From positions 14,868,850 to 14,932,849 of the forward strand of contig NC_134029.1 of NCBI RefSeq assembly GCF_964204645.1: DNA of 64,000 nucleotides, read 5' to 3'. Position numbers and translations under genes: made by a program. The notes beneath the pieces were generated by a model. It made no database searches. It had not been told where the DNA came from and saw nothing but the letters and a program-made list of their open reading frames with translations. Positions 53,044-64,000 of the stretch are shown one piece after another; the stretch's first letter is position 1; every line of letters starts with the position of its first letter. This DNA is from Tubulanus polymorphus. Taxonomy: Eukaryota; Nemertea; Palaeonemertea; Tubulaniformes; Tubulanidae.

Positions 53044-53900
53044 GCAGGATGTGGGTATTACCATTAGAAAAAATTATATCATATCAACTTCGTATATGAT
53101 CTATGTTTCTTTAAAGAAAATTACTTTGAGAGCTGCTTTATCGAAGTTAACTGTACCAAAGGTAAAAACATTATAATTGGAGAGGTGTATAGCGTTCCTG
53201 GGTCCAGTGAAAAAAATTTTACTGATGATTATACTAGTTTATTAAATAGAATAAAACCTAAAAAAACAGTTTTCATAGGTATGGACTAAAATCTTGTTTA
53301 TCTAAAAGTAAATACTCATAACAACACTAAGAAATTTTAGGAATTAAATATAAGTAATGGATCATTCCCAACAATTGTCAGGCCCACTAGAATTACACAC
53401 TGTACAGCCACATTGATCGATAATATTTATGTTAGCTTGAAATTTATGATTTTAAATCAGCTGTTGTAACGTCACTCCTCATTTTCCATGCCTTCTAACT
53501 TTTAAAGATTTTAATTATGAATATATGTACAAACAAGAAACAAAATTCTGATTTTACAGACAAATTTATTTATAGAAATACAAAAGAGACTATCATTTAT
53601 TGATTTTAGTGATATAGATCAATGAAATACTGAAGAAGGATATGAGTATTTATTGAAAGGTATTTCAGAAACTATTGACATATTAGGTAACACCATTACA
53701 AATAAAAAGACACAGAACAATAACGATTACTGAACCATGGATGACACCAAATTACCGTAAATGCTGTTTCAAACAAAGACAGTATAATTGTTGTGATTAT
53801 TTACTGACTCGTGGATTCAACTACAAACAAAATTTGCAATTAAAAATCTGGCAACATTGATGCGACCGGTAGTACAAAAAATTTGTTTCTTCATAATCCG
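53044..53900 (+). pseudogene. LINE (non-LTR retrotransposon) APE-endonuclease remnant
   Basis: In shifted frames: GITIRKNYIISTSYMIYVSL, ESCFIEVNCTKGKNIIIGEV followed by YSVPGSSEKNFTDDYTSLLN, then VFIGMD where GDFN is usual, and FPTIVRPTRITHCTATLIDN. This is the endonuclease/exonuclease/phosphatase domain of LINE elements. Further on, EPWMTPNYRKCCFKQRQ resembles the linker before RT. No RT core was found. Many stops: long dead. Confidence 0.75.
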
Positions 53901-54143
53901 AAAATAAAATCAATTTTACGAATTGAATACCCCAGAGACCTACCCCTCTTAAAAGGGAGTAGGAATACGATGTTTAGGAGGGTTGACTCCCTGGCAAAGT
54001 TTCATGGACAGTTTCAAGTCAGCTGTCCATAACGACCAACATCTCGATAATGTCATCATGTTTCAGTGCCTTAGAGGATTAGTAACCGGAGAGGCTTCAT
54101 ATACGATTGTAGGGTTAGCTCTAACCGATGCAAATTAAGTGCA
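53901..54143. other. unrecognised intron stretch
   Basis: No feature recognised; the stretch leads into the TAGGCCTA repeat. Confidence 0.35.
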
Positions 54144-54400
54144 ATAGGCCTACACCCCTTCTGACCGGATGCTAGGCATGCGTATACGTAGGCCTACATA
54201 GGCTAGTAGCCGCTACTAGGTTAAGCTGTGGTCCCTCTAAAGGAGGAATTAGATTTATCAGATCGATAAATAAGGAATCAGATGATTGAACAGAAAGTAT
54301 ATTGTCAAAATTTTCTTGTAACAAGAGGTTTTTTCGTTCGAACAAATATATTCGATCAAATGTTTTTCATTCCTAAGATTGAACTAAATAGTCTAAAGTC
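54144..54400 (+). repeat. dispersed composite repeat, copy 2 (TAGGCCTA + TTCGTTCGAACA)
   Basis: 54144-54262 aligns with 1697-1825, and 54290-54370 holds the TTTTCTTGTAACAAGAGG / TTTTTCGTTCGAACAAATA units of the minisatellite. The MITE present in copy 1 (2000-2316) is absent here, giving an empty-site comparison. Confidence 0.6.
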
Positions 54401-56042
54401 TATCCGAGTAGTTATGACCGGGTACATCATAGAGTTGTTACACTCACATATCTGGATCCCTGTGGTTTCTATCACTCAGCCCTACGAGTAATTGAGGTCA
54501 AGCGACTACTGCATTCAAGAGTGAATAATATACCATCAACTGGCCATTCATTAAAGGATATAAAATACACATTTTTATTATTTTACTTAACCCTTTATTG
54601 AATTTTTAGTTTCATTTTGGGAATAATCATGTCATGTCGCAAATTCAACCTGATTGAATTTGTACATCTATAAACTCTTCAGAGTCTGTGGATATAATAT
54701 TATTAGTTATCTGAAATTATCTCATGAGTTGACTGCTGTTGTTTTGCTTGAAACACCGTCTAAATATAATCTTTCAACTTGGAAATTGGTTTTGACACTT
54801 CATAATGTAAATAAACACTGACTTCAGCATCCAACGAAAATATTGACTCTTGAATGCAAACAAGACTTCAAAACTGAATTTTCATTGCTTATTATTTCAT
54901 TTTCTTGGGTTAAGTCTGGAAAGGTTTTTCATATTATTCACTCTTGCCTGTTACTATAGTAACAAGCAGCTGGGGTCCAGCGAGTCAGCGATGCTCAGTG
55001 TGAGTTTGATCACTTACAGCTGTCAGTATCAATTAAATCGTTGTTGATACTGGCTGGCTCTTTGAGAGTGAAATGCTGCGGTCATTACCACTGAGATAAA
55101 CTTGTAATGTATTTTGACTACTTATTAAGACTATTTAGTTCCACGAATATTTTACTAGTCTTAACTCATTCACTCCGGAATTTTCAAATCTAAAATACGG
55201 CGTAGCATACGGATTTTCCCCCATTATGGTTAACAAGGGATTCCCCTCTGGTTCTTCCCATGATCAATAGTGTCTATGACGCGTTGAAATTTTATGAAAA
55301 TTTCTGGCTGGGGAAAAGTGATGATAATGATAATAATCAACAAACTAACAAGAGGGTTTCTGATGAGTATTCATTGTTTAATTTTTCATCTGCTCTCTTT
55401 CTAGAGGCCATTTGAAACTGGAATGATTGGATAAAGCACTAAATCTAAAAAAGGCACACTAAAATTGAATGTGAAGGCAAATTTAGCGGCATGATACCAA
55501 TAAATGGCACTCAAACTCCCTCGCTGGGCATTAATACTGGCCCTTTTCATACTGTGCTGTAGTCAGTGAATGGCCCTGGATCCGCGCCTGAATCCTATAG
55601 GAAAAGATTGCCAAAAACGCTAGCTAGTGGCAATCATTAAGGAAATAAGCTGGTAAAATTACAATTTTTGGACTGTTTATTGGCTTGCAGAATTGCAAAA
55701 ATGCAGCCAATCAATTTTATATATTTTGTGCACTCTTCCCAGAGCCCTAAATGTGTTCTGGTCATTTTTAAATCCAACCTCTAATTGCATGCAAGTGAAA
55801 GTTATCAAATTAATATAATTGTTCATGCCTCTAGATACTAGAAAGGTAAACAACTTTGATGGTGGCAAATTGTTTATGATCATAATACATCATATCATTG
55901 AAATCTACCAAAATAATTGAAAAAAGGGTGAACCACTGTGAACATGCCAAATGAACAATTAGGCTGAAGGGTTTTAAGTCCATGGACCTATCTTGTTTTC
56001 CGAATAAGTACCTTCATTAAAACATGTATTTCTTATTTCCAG
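54401..56042. other. DmX-like intron, nothing recognised
   Basis: No gene, RNA or terminal repeat recognised. Confidence 0.4.
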
Positions 56043-56132
56043 CATTCACTTGTCATGACCAAGGATGTCCAACTGTTTTGTTTGCACCTCAGCATCATGC
56101 GTTAATAAGTGGAGGAAAGAAAGGAGAGATTT
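56043..56132 (+). CDS. DMXL: DmX-like (Rabconnectin-3 alpha) WD40 exon 4 of 5
   Basis: A 90-bp exon between a CTTATTTCCAG acceptor and an ATTT|GTATCC donor. The codon split from exon 3 is completed (G|CA), giving AFTCHDQGCPTVLFAPQHHA and LISGGKKGEI, matching the DmX-like FTCHDHGATVL.APKQQLLISGGRKG pattern. It ends inside the Cys codon that exon 5 completes. Confidence 0.9.
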
Positions 56133-56868
56133 GTATCCTTAGAAATATTAATAATTGACTTTGAATATCAAATTTTGTTAATCTAGGGCAGTGTCATTTC
56201 AGGGGAAGATAAACAATTGTCTCCCCCATTGAAGTAGAGACATCAATGTCTCCTGTGTTCGCCGCCCCCTTCAAATTCATAGGACATTTTTTTCCAGATG
56301 AAAGGCTTTTCACTGTGCAAATAAGCATATTCATTCTAATCAATCAATAGAGCATTATCATAACCCATTCTCTAATTCCTAAGAACATAATTTTGAAATT
56401 ATATTAGCTGCAACAATCAGCCGCTGTTCATGTTAACCTTCTGTATCGTCTGCTGTTTTGCTTCCGGTATTTGTTACAAGATTAAACATTGTATACTGCA
56501 AGTTCAATTTCTGTGAAATCTTCAGTTGGTGGGATGTTAGGAAAGAATTCTTATTTGCACTATAAAAAATTGATCCCTGACTATTGTGCAAGTATCTGGA
56601 AAATATAGCTCTATTCTCAATGGTGCACTAGGCACGGATGACCTTGTTATGCCATGTGCTTGAATTACAAATTCAATCAAATTTTATTTTGCCAAAAAGC
56701 ACTAAGCCCAATTCAGTTTTATTGTATTGAACAAAACAAAATTACATGAAATGAAAATCCCTTTTCGTTCTGCCTCAATTTCCCTCGGTCTCTCGTTGAA
56801 AAATTTGTTCGTTTAACCATCGGTGATTATTTTCTTCAACACGTTATACATCCTTCATCGTTTTTAAG
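56133..56868. other. DmX-like intron, nothing recognised
   Basis: A short intron with no recognised element. Confidence 0.4.
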
Positions 56869-56996
56869 GTATTTTCGATATACGCCAGAGACAACTATTA
56901 CAAACTTTTCAGGCCCATGAGTCAGCTGTGCGCTGCATGACACTCGGTCCAAATGAAGAATATTTTGTCACGGGCTCGGCTGATGGAAATGTTAAG
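56869..56996 (+). CDS. DMXL: DmX-like (Rabconnectin-3 alpha) WD40 exon 5 of 5
   Basis: A 128-bp exon from a TTTTTAAG acceptor to an AAG|GTAAGT donor. After completing Cys it encodes IFDIRQRQLLQTFQAHESAV and RCMTLGPNEEYFVTGSADGN then VK, a complete WD40 blade of the DmX-like C-terminus. The following exon(s), expected to start with VW, were not found up to 64000 and may lie beyond the window. Confidence 0.92.
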
Positions 56997-58880
56997 GTAA
57001 GTGTCACAAATTTCTGTAGAGCCATCAATCCATCGAAATGAAGTAATATGTTATTTCAACTTCACGAACAATTTTTTCACACTATGTACAAATAAATATC
57101 TCTTCAAATTCTTCAAACCCACACCTCTACTATCCAGTTCCTGCTCTAAAGCTGCAAAACATATAGTAAATCATAGGTAAAATACACTAATATCTAATAT
57201 TCGATTTTCGTATACTTATGGACTTAATGTGTCCCGTAAACCCGTTCATTACTCAATTAGAATTCACAATTGTTTAATTCTCCGAATTACCGAACAACGG
57301 TTATTTTACTACTACATAAATATACTTCAACCGACCAATGGCTAAACAGCAGGATTTCTCCTGAAACATCTGTGTACTTGTCCTGGTACACACACCACAA
57401 ACCACTCCCAACTATAATCCTACTCCCTCATATACATGTATCCATAACCATGCACTGTAGCACTTGACGAGTTACACACTGTACAGCCAGCTCAGTCCTG
57501 TGACAGGTATATAGTAGCCCTAAATCTGTAAGTTGCTAATAAAGCTGTGCATGCACTCTTTTACATTTTTGCAAGTTGCTTAGCACACATTATTTCGGCT
57601 CATGGGTAGAAGTATGAGTAGATATTTTTGTTCATGCATGTCAAAACACATGTGAGCAGAAATCCAACGTATAAATTCTTGCTCATGTCCTCAATATATA
57701 AAGAGTCTTTTAACTTCATATTGGATAAAATATAATTAATTGCATTACTGGACTTACGAATTACTATTGCTACCTAGCTTTCAAATACCCTATACGATAT
57801 TTGTGCATAATAACAGAAAGTGGATGTATTTTAAAGCTCATAATTACTATGGTCTTAGGCCGTTTTTATAATAGCATGGTTTATGGGGTAGACAGTAAAA
57901 TATCATTTCGGAGGAAGAAATAAAAATAAGGAAGAATTTACCTCAGTGAGATAAAATCACTTTTTGATGGAAGAGTGAACTGTCGATAGGGCAATATACA
58001 TATGTCCAACCAAATTATTCTTGGGAAGTTCGAATTCTGCGCGCTGTGATCAAAAAAGAACCTAGCGTTTTTCAATTTTTTCATCATTTCAGGCAGGATC
58101 CACATTCGTCAGAGGTTAAAAATCTTTTTTTGCTCATTTTTTCACTGAATTTGTTCCACAGACAGGAATAAAAATAAAACTTCCTCAAATTTCGGGAGGT
58201 GGTTCCCATAAACCAAGCTATTAAAAAAAGGCTTAGCAAATGGCACTGGACATTCAGTTCAATGTTAACCATAGACTTAATGAATTAATGCCACTAATTT
58301 TAACTGATATTTTTGAAACACAATAACTGGAGAAATACCCCTAATTGTGGCGGTTTAGTGGTTGCATTAGAATATGAAAATCTGCACATATATACATGCA
58401 TCTTCTGATAAATTGCAGTCCATATTTAGCAAATGATCTCGAGATAATTGGCCAGCTCTACATCTGTGCACCCAAATAGAGCAGTTTCTACTAATACTGC
58501 TAAAAATGAACAAATTTTTCAAACAATGATGTGGCCAGTTCCAAGTTCACTTCTAAAATTGTTCTTTGACTAAGCTTTTTTTTTCCCAGGGAAAAAATAT
58601 CCCAATCTATCATAACCAACTTTGAAATGTAGTTAATTTCACATCATAATAAAACCAGAGAACAAACTTGGTAATACATTTCAATAACAATTTTAACATT
58701 TTTACAACAAATAATGGCTCTACATGTATTTTGATTTAATTATTTGTATTATAGATTTGAAATCTTCTTAAATTTGACGTAATTATTGAAGAAACTGTGC
58801 ATTTACTTTATAACTTTATACGATTTTCTCCATTAATGATATGTAATTCTTGTCGATCTATATGCGAAAATAAAATCTAT
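56997..58880. other. DmX-like intron, nothing recognised
   Basis: GCATGCACTCTTTTACATTTTTGC (57549-57572) is present inverted at about 59292-59315, so some of this and the 59.3 kb region are related repeats. No gene recognised. Confidence 0.4.
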
Positions 58881-58884
58881 AGAC

Positions 58885-59012
58885 TCGAGCCAATTTGTGG
58901 GTAGTTTACAATTAAATCCAGTTTATTCTGGTTTTGAAAACAATAACCCGAGCCAATTTGTGAGCAGTTTGCAATTAGATCCAGTTTATGCTGGTTTTAA
59001 AACAATAGCTCG
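58885..59012 (+). repeat. two-copy 64-bp tandem repeat
   Basis: CGAGCCAATTTGTG begins at 58885 and again at 58949, with the rest of the ~64-bp unit (including AAATCCAGTTTAT / GATCCAGTTTAT and CTGGTTTT) conserved. A third, partial copy with CTCGAGCAACA follows. Confidence 0.75.
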
Positions 59013-59479
59013 AGCAACATTACGAGCAAGTTACATGAAATTCCAGCTCAAACCAGTTGGGCTCAAACCAGCCCAAACATTTCCGATTATTTTCTTCTTC
59101 TGTTAAAAAATCAGTGGTTAAACAAGCTTTTTTCCGCCTTTCGACAGTACCATTGGTCGTATGTGCATTGTTTCTATCGAACCTTCTCGACATGTACTTT
59201 GACATGCTTGAGCAAGAATTTCCGCTCATGCCTTCATTGGAATATGATTTAAAGATATCCGCATGAGCAGTAACATCTGCTCGCGAGCAGTTTGCAAAAA
59301 TGCAAAAGAGTGCATGCACAACTTTATGAGCAACTTAAAGAAAGTGGGTGTATTTTATAGCTCTGTGAATAACAAATATAGTATAAGAGATTATCACAGA
59401 AATACGTAACAGAAATACTTCACATCTATCCCCCCCCCCGAAATAACACAAATTTCAAGTTTTGTTAACCTTTAGGGGG

Positions 59480-59902
59480 TTAACTACATACGGCATATCG
59501 AATATCGTCATTTTGATTTTCACTTCCGCATCTACTCATGTGATCAGCAGTCACGTGATCCCGCCCATTGACCGCTTTAATTCTGAATCTATACTTCTGT
59601 AACTCCAGTGCCCAATACATTACACGTTCGTTGTTAATCTTCACCCTATTCAAAAATTTTAATGTTTGATGATCAACTTCTAAAGTGAACTCTCTACCAA
59701 ATAAGTATTGGCATAATCGTTTTATAACCCAAACAAGTGCAAGACACTCGCGCTCAATTATGAATGATTCAGCAGGCTTCAGTTTACGACTGACGTACAT
59801 GACAGGAAGTTTCTTCCCACTAAATTCCTGCATCAGAGCTCCACCTATCCCAAGAGAAGATGCATCAGCACACACAATGAATTCTCTCTCAAAATCAGGC
59901 AA
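59480..59902 (-). pseudogene. Ty3/gypsy RNase H domain
   Basis: A 140-codon frame: FIVCADASSLGIGGALMQEF (first catalytic Asp in CADAS), IIERECLALVWVIKRL (ERECLA, catalytic Glu), FTLEVDHQTLKFL (VDH, third Asp) and DHVTADHMSR near the end. The domain itself is intact. It is out of frame with the RT piece upstream. Confidence 0.88.
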
Positions 59903-59975
59903 TCTCTTGGTTTCTGTGCAACTATCTGCTTTATTAAATAAAAAGCTTCAATTGTTTTGTCCGACCACTGTAAAT

Positions 59976-60854
59976 TTACAGGGTGCCCTTTTTTATCATA
60001 TCCGTTAAAGGCTTCACCAAGTCGGTGTAATTCGATATGAATTTGGAATGGTAGCCAGTCATACCTAGGAATGCTCTTAACTGTTTCTTTGTTTCAGGAA
60101 GAGCTACTTCTAACACGCATTCAACTTTATCATCTTGGCAATGAATGTTGGGGCCCCCGAAACTGTGACCCACAAAATCAATCTCGAAATAACCAAACTT
60201 ACACTTTGACGGACGGGCTGTTAACCCATTATCTCTCAATCTCTGAAAATCATTTCTTAATGTGGCCATATGATGATACCACTTTACTGTACCAACGATT
60301 AAATCATCAATATAATTACCAGAATGCTCAATATTCTGTAAAAATCTTCTCATCATTCGGCAAAATACTTGACCAGAATTCACTAACCCAAATGGCATAA
60401 CTTTAAACTGTTCCAACCCGCTTTCCGTTTGAATACTAGTCAAATGCTTACAGCACTCACACATTGGTATTTGCCAATACCCTTTCGCTGAATCGATTTT
60501 CGCTGAATCGATTTTGGTCAGGAAATTCTTGCCTTTCATTTTCATCAAAACAGACTTGATCTGACGAAGGCTCAGCCAAAACTTTGTCTGCGCATTTAAC
60601 CTCCTGAAATCGATACGATAGCGTATCGTGCCGTCAGATTTGCCTACAACTATGGGTGGACTAGAGAAATTACTGTCAGACTCTTCTATTACATCCATCT
60701 TCTCAACTTCTTCATTCAATTGCTTTTGAAGTGAAAAAGGAGTGGGGTATGGTTTTAAATGCAAAGGGGTATCATCTTCTAACTCGATATACATTTTGAT
60801 TAAACTAGTCCTACCTGGCAAATCACTAATAACATCAGCATATACCTGTAACAA
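59976..60854 (-). pseudogene. Ty3/gypsy reverse transcriptase domain
   Basis: A 292-codon frame with TSLIKMYIELEDDTPLHLKP, IEESDSNFSSPPIVVGKSDG, IDFRRLNAQTKF, a KIDSAKGYWQIP catalytic segment, FKVMPFGLVNSGQVFCRMM and the YIDD box (GNYIDDLIVG), then LRAFLGMTGYHSKFISNY. The catalytic segment carries a five-residue tandem duplication (IDSAK twice), due to a 15-bp repeat at 60485-60514. Upstream it ends near a TAA; the integrase pieces precede it. Confidence 0.9.
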
Positions 60855-60900
60855 ATCTCTTAACTCATCCTGTTAATCCCATGACAACTCAGGATTTATA

Positions 60901-61640
60901 TCAGCATCCATCCATGGACACTAACGGACAAAATTCTATACCACACGCTTCATCAGGAACACCCTCGGCTGAGTTGTTTTCAAACATCTGTAATCTCCCA
61001 GGATCAGTACAACTTAATGTATTCTCTCTATCAAAATACTTTTTAAGCATATTTACATGAAATGTTTTCACTTTTCCATACACGTCTATCCTTTAATCAT
61101 TTTCATAACCTTTCCACTGCATAGTGAGCTTATTAATATCAGTTGGCAACAATTATAATTCCTTATCGCCTAACTTTAATTTCCGACCTTTCACCTTATT
61201 GTTATAGTACTTACTCTGCTTGACCTTGGCTTTACTTAATTCTTCATTAGGCATCCTACATGTTTCATCCATGCGTTGTCTTAGTTCAAATACATACTGA
61301 TATGTAGATCTTACTTCCGGTTCTTCTTTCTAGCCAACCCACAATTCTTTAAGGATAGATAATGGCCCTCATACGGTTCAACCGTATAGTAGTTCGAAAG
61401 GAGAGAATATCAAAGACTCTCGGGGTACCTCCCTGTACGTGAATAGTAAACTGGGCAAATAACAATCCCAGTCTTATAGTCTTTCGCCGCTCATTCTTTG
61501 TAACATTCGTTTCAAAACTCCATTTAAATTCTCACAAAGACCATTTGCCATTGGATGGTATGGAGAGTTCAGTATGCCCTTAATAGACACAACCTATAAA
61601 CCTCTTTACATACCTCTGAAATGAGGACCTCTGTCGGACA
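60901..61640 (-). pseudogene. Ty3/gypsy integrase remnant (core and C-terminus)
   Basis: In several frames on the minus strand: TPYHPMANGLCENLNGVLKR (the HP..NG..E catalytic-Glu region), LLFTYREVPRESLIFSPFEL, GPLSILKELWV, and, after a gap, YGKVKTFHVNMLKKYFDRE, the typical integrase C-terminal end. Stops interrupt it (for example in the ELLYG segment). It is positioned 5' of RT on the same strand. Confidence 0.78.
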
Positions 61641-61660
61641 CCACCTCTCTCAGAACCCCT

Positions 61661-62707
61661 TGATTTTGGGTTCCAAGGATTAAAGCTCAAGGTCACTACA
61701 GGTCATTCATGTGAAACCTTGTGAACATGATTCAGGAAGACTTGTTGATCAGGGATGAGGTTTCCCGTTTTAAAAAAAAAACAAGCTTTACAAATTGTCC
61801 AGATCCGTTGAGAAATTGATGGAGGTGGAAGGTTTGCTGTGTGTGGCATTATGTTTCAGTTCACAAAACTGAGTATTTTAGCATGCTTGACAGTGCCCAA
61901 AGATTTTTGTTATGTGCTGCCATCTGGTATCGCCAATATAACTACTGCAAAAAAATAACCAGTTCATGCTGCTATCTAAAGAATTGAAACAAGGCTGTTA
62001 AGGAAATCATGCTGGGAACCCCCACTTGTAGCTTAGTGCCTATGTTGCAGTTTAGCTCCAATTTCAGTAATTAACAGAAATTTTCATCTGGTTGATAGCA
62101 GGACTATGATATTACTGTAAAGATTTGGGGTATCCTCAGTTTGGTACGACAAAAGAGGCCCGAAGATTCCTGTGAACCCACAAAATAATTACACAAAAGA
62201 TCTGAGTTACTAGACAATACCTCTATTCCACGATGGGCACAACAAGAAGGAAGAACAATAGAACAAAAGATCTTAGGTGGCGCACCAGTACGGTGCGCCT
62301 ACAATAATAACAATAGGACGGCTCCAGCCGTCACATCACTCTCCCCTTAAAAACAATGGTTTGATTGGGTCAAACCATTATAGACAAAATCCCCTGAAAG
62401 TTCATTGTTCATTTGCGCAATTCTATTTCACAGTCCTATATACACACAAGTACAAGTAGCAGATTTGGGGACGATTTGTGCCAGCACTAAAATCCAAACC
62501 ACTTTAGGTAGAAAATTATTCTGGCCCCCGCGTAGTCCAGCAGATGGATTTGATGGTCCACTGGTCGAGGCAGTCATCCTGGTTGGTAATTGACGCACAA
62601 GTGTCGAGCGATTGACCTGAAAAATTAAAGGACAGACAGCAGAAAACGAAACGAAAACAACAGAGCTGAGCTCTAGTTGATTCCCTGCAGGGTCGTATGG
62701 GATGTGG
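61661..62707. other. intron/intergenic stretch with two small hairpins
   Basis: No gene. GGCGCACC-AGTAC-GGTGCGCC at about 62279-62299 and GACGGCT-CC-AGCCGTC at about 62317-62332 are perfect short hairpins next to each other; they may mark a degraded LTR or element end. Confidence 0.45.
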
Positions 62708-63519
62708 TTAGATTATGCAAGATACCGCCCAATGAGGAAAATGACGGATAATGTCAGCCTTCACTCTTCTAAGCCCTGCCAATGTATAGTGGACCCCATG
62801 GTACATACGGTCGGGTAGGTCGGGATGCTCCAGGTGGATGAACCCCACCCGCTCTGCTGCTACGTTTACCTGGTGTGAACGTCGAACTGCATCAGGGTTT
62901 TTGTGAAAACACGGGCGTATTGGAACCTCCAGGTGGAAAAGTTTGCGCCCGGGATAACGTTTGGATAATAGTCCATACGCCTCAACCATGGCCTTTTCCG
63001 TTTCCGCGAAACCTCGTTAGTGGTTAGTACCATGGTTAACCACTACTGCTTGGCAGGGGACCACACACCCTTTTAACGTTTCCAGGAGCTGTTCTAAAGT
63101 CTCACCAGAGTGAGCGATCAGGAAAAATGTTGGGCGAAACTTTGGTTCGCGAGAACATAGAGTCTGAAACGAGTAGGATTCGGGGGCTACTTTTGGATCT
63201 CAACTTGCCAACGTTCCTCCGGCAGCCTCGACCATGGCTCGGATTTCTCCAACCGCTGCAGTCATGCGGTCTTCAGCAGCAGACTTCCTCCTGGCTCTCA
63301 GAGAAAACAGCTTGATCGCAGATATTGCAGTGCCGGTAACCTTTGCGCCAGGTGGCACAAAGAAGGCATTGTATTGATCCACGAGTTCCACTGTTTTCGG
63401 ACGTGACACATTCTTTCCATAGAGGATGAAGTCAACCAGATATTTTGCCATCTGGGTGACCAAATCTTTCTTTCTTCCAAGTTGTCGAGCTGTAAGACTT
63501 CCATTGGAACCTGCACCAA
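62708..63519 (-). pseudogene. SGNH/GDSL-hydrolase-like protein, in-frame stops
   Basis: On the minus strand, LVDFILYGKNVSRPKTVELV and FSLRARRKSAAEDRMTAAVG form a helical N-terminal part; an in-frame stop near 63203 follows. LIAHSGETLEQLLETLKG and VVVNHGTNH come next, then another stop near 63020. AMVEAYGLLSKRYPGRKLFH, NVAAERVGFIHLEHPDLPDR and GVHYTLAGLRRVK follow. The HSGET, GTN and H-x-T/L-G blocks resemble the Ser/Asn/His layout of SGNH hydrolases. It lies just downstream of a gypsy-type pol C-terminus, so it may be an extra ORF of a retroelement. Assignment is tentative. Confidence 0.5.
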
Positions 63520-63562
63520 TAAAAAAATAAATTCATCGATAAGTAGTGTACTACTTTAAGTT

Positions 63563-63964
63563 CTACATTATCAAGAGCAGAGCAGGTAGCGGACGTCTCG
63601 CTGTTAACCCAGAAAAGACAAAGAAATACCCCGGCCAAATCTTCTTAGATTTGACCCTAACTGCCAGGCCAGGCCACATAAGCTTACAATTAGCAATAGC
63701 CTGGACATAGTCTTTCTGCCAGATCGGTTGTCGAATGTTCTGTCTCGACCTAAGTTGTCTGGTTGGCTCAGGGCTGTCTACCTCAAAACCTTGGATGGCG
63801 TCATCAGTGAAGGAAATGTCATCTGCGCACGAGTCATCCAATTTCTCTGTGTCTGTCTCACGGTCAGTTTCCACCACAGGTTGTATGGTTTCAAGACAGC
63901 TCACCCTCCACCAGCCTATCCTCCCCCGAACCACTATCCTCAGAAGAGGCAACATCCTCTGCAC
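63563..63964 (-). pseudogene. retroelement pol C-terminal fragment
   Basis: A frame with an acidic stretch (TDTEKLDDSCADDISFTDDA) followed by PTRQLRSRQNIRQPIWQKDY, the basic/Pro-rich 'R..R.P.W..DYV' ending commonly seen at the C-terminus of gypsy-type polyproteins. The rest of that element would lie beyond the window. Weak assignment. Confidence 0.45.
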
Positions 63965-64000
63965 TATCGCTTTCGTATAGTGCAGTGTTTTCCAACTCTT

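Larger units (their letters stand above)
59480..61660 (-). mobile_element. Ty3/gypsy retrotransposon remnant with INT upstream of RT (Gmr1-like order)
   Basis: Reading along the minus strand: integrase core, integrase C-terminus, reverse transcriptase, RNase H. That places INT before RT, the reverse of standard Ty3/gypsy and the order known for the Gmr1 group. No LTRs, gag or protease identified. Stops and frameshifts throughout. It lies in the DmX-like intron, antisense to the gene. Confidence 0.75.

Noticed and set aside
59020-59319. 99-codon minus-strand frame near 59.0-59.3 kb as a gene
   Set aside because: It overlaps a tandem repeat and an opposite frame of similar length; no family resemblance or splice context.
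1-64000. CRISPR arrays or bacterial operons
   Set aside because: No regularly spaced direct repeats with unique spacers; introns, SINE-like elements and animal transposons show a eukaryotic nuclear genome.

Overview
This is animal nuclear DNA, most likely from a marine invertebrate. Spliced exons encode a DmX-like/Rabconnectin-3 WD40 protein, the non-coding sequence is full of dispersed repeats, and the Ty3/gypsy, Penelope-like, piggyBac and Maverick elements present are all common in invertebrate genomes. The phylum cannot be fixed from the sequence; a Gmr1-like gypsy pol order would fit a deuterostome or a mollusc. No complete host gene lies in the window. Five consecutive + strand exons (13080-13210, 44139-44216, 46889-47033, 56043-56132, 56869-56996) join in phase into the C-terminal WD40 part of the DmX-like gene. 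The rest is intron sequence colonised by mobile elements.

The main feature is a complete Maverick/Polinton at 15172-32035 (16,864 bp), inserted in the ~31 kb DmX-like intron. It has a perfect 6-bp target duplication (AACCTG) and 341-bp terminal inverted repeats that are nearly identical. Its inside is far more A+T-rich than the flanks. It carries a protein-primed family B DNA polymerase, a multi-zinc-finger gene on the minus strand, a probable penton protein, several small membrane proteins, two larger conserved Maverick proteins, a double-jelly-roll major capsid protein, a DDE integrase with a chromodomain, an A32-like packaging ATPase and further small genes. I found no recognisable adenovirus-type protease. 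Several genes carry frameshifts or in-frame stops, so this copy is damaged although its ends look young.

Two features of the Maverick stand out. First, the polymerase has a 355-residue intein inserted exactly inside catalytic motif C, between the Asp of YFD and the Thr of TDA. It has recognisable splicing blocks and two LAGLIDADG-like motifs; the second has Asn where an acidic residue is expected. Second, nearly every gene starts in a shared motif of about 22 nt: TAAT plus a T-run, a few bases, then a TATAAATG-like core that contains the start codon. The motif often overlaps the stop codon of the preceding gene, and it also sits at the inner edge of both terminal repeats, so each repeat delivers a promoter and start codon to the first inward gene.

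Left flank (1-15171): degenerate tandem repeats, a MITE, copies of a large dispersed repeat bearing CTCF-like CACCAGGGGGCG motifs, a 640-bp tandem duplication rich in CACATGTG palindromes, and the first DmX-like exon. Right flank (32036-64000): two more copies of the large repeat, a 27-bp-TIR MITE, a piggyBac transposase pseudogene split by a nested TTAA element, a Penelope-like GIY-YIG fragment between inverted hammerhead-like tails, a foldback element, a LINE endonuclease remnant, a gypsy remnant with integrase upstream of reverse transcriptase, and an SGNH-hydrolase-like pseudogene next to another pol remnant.
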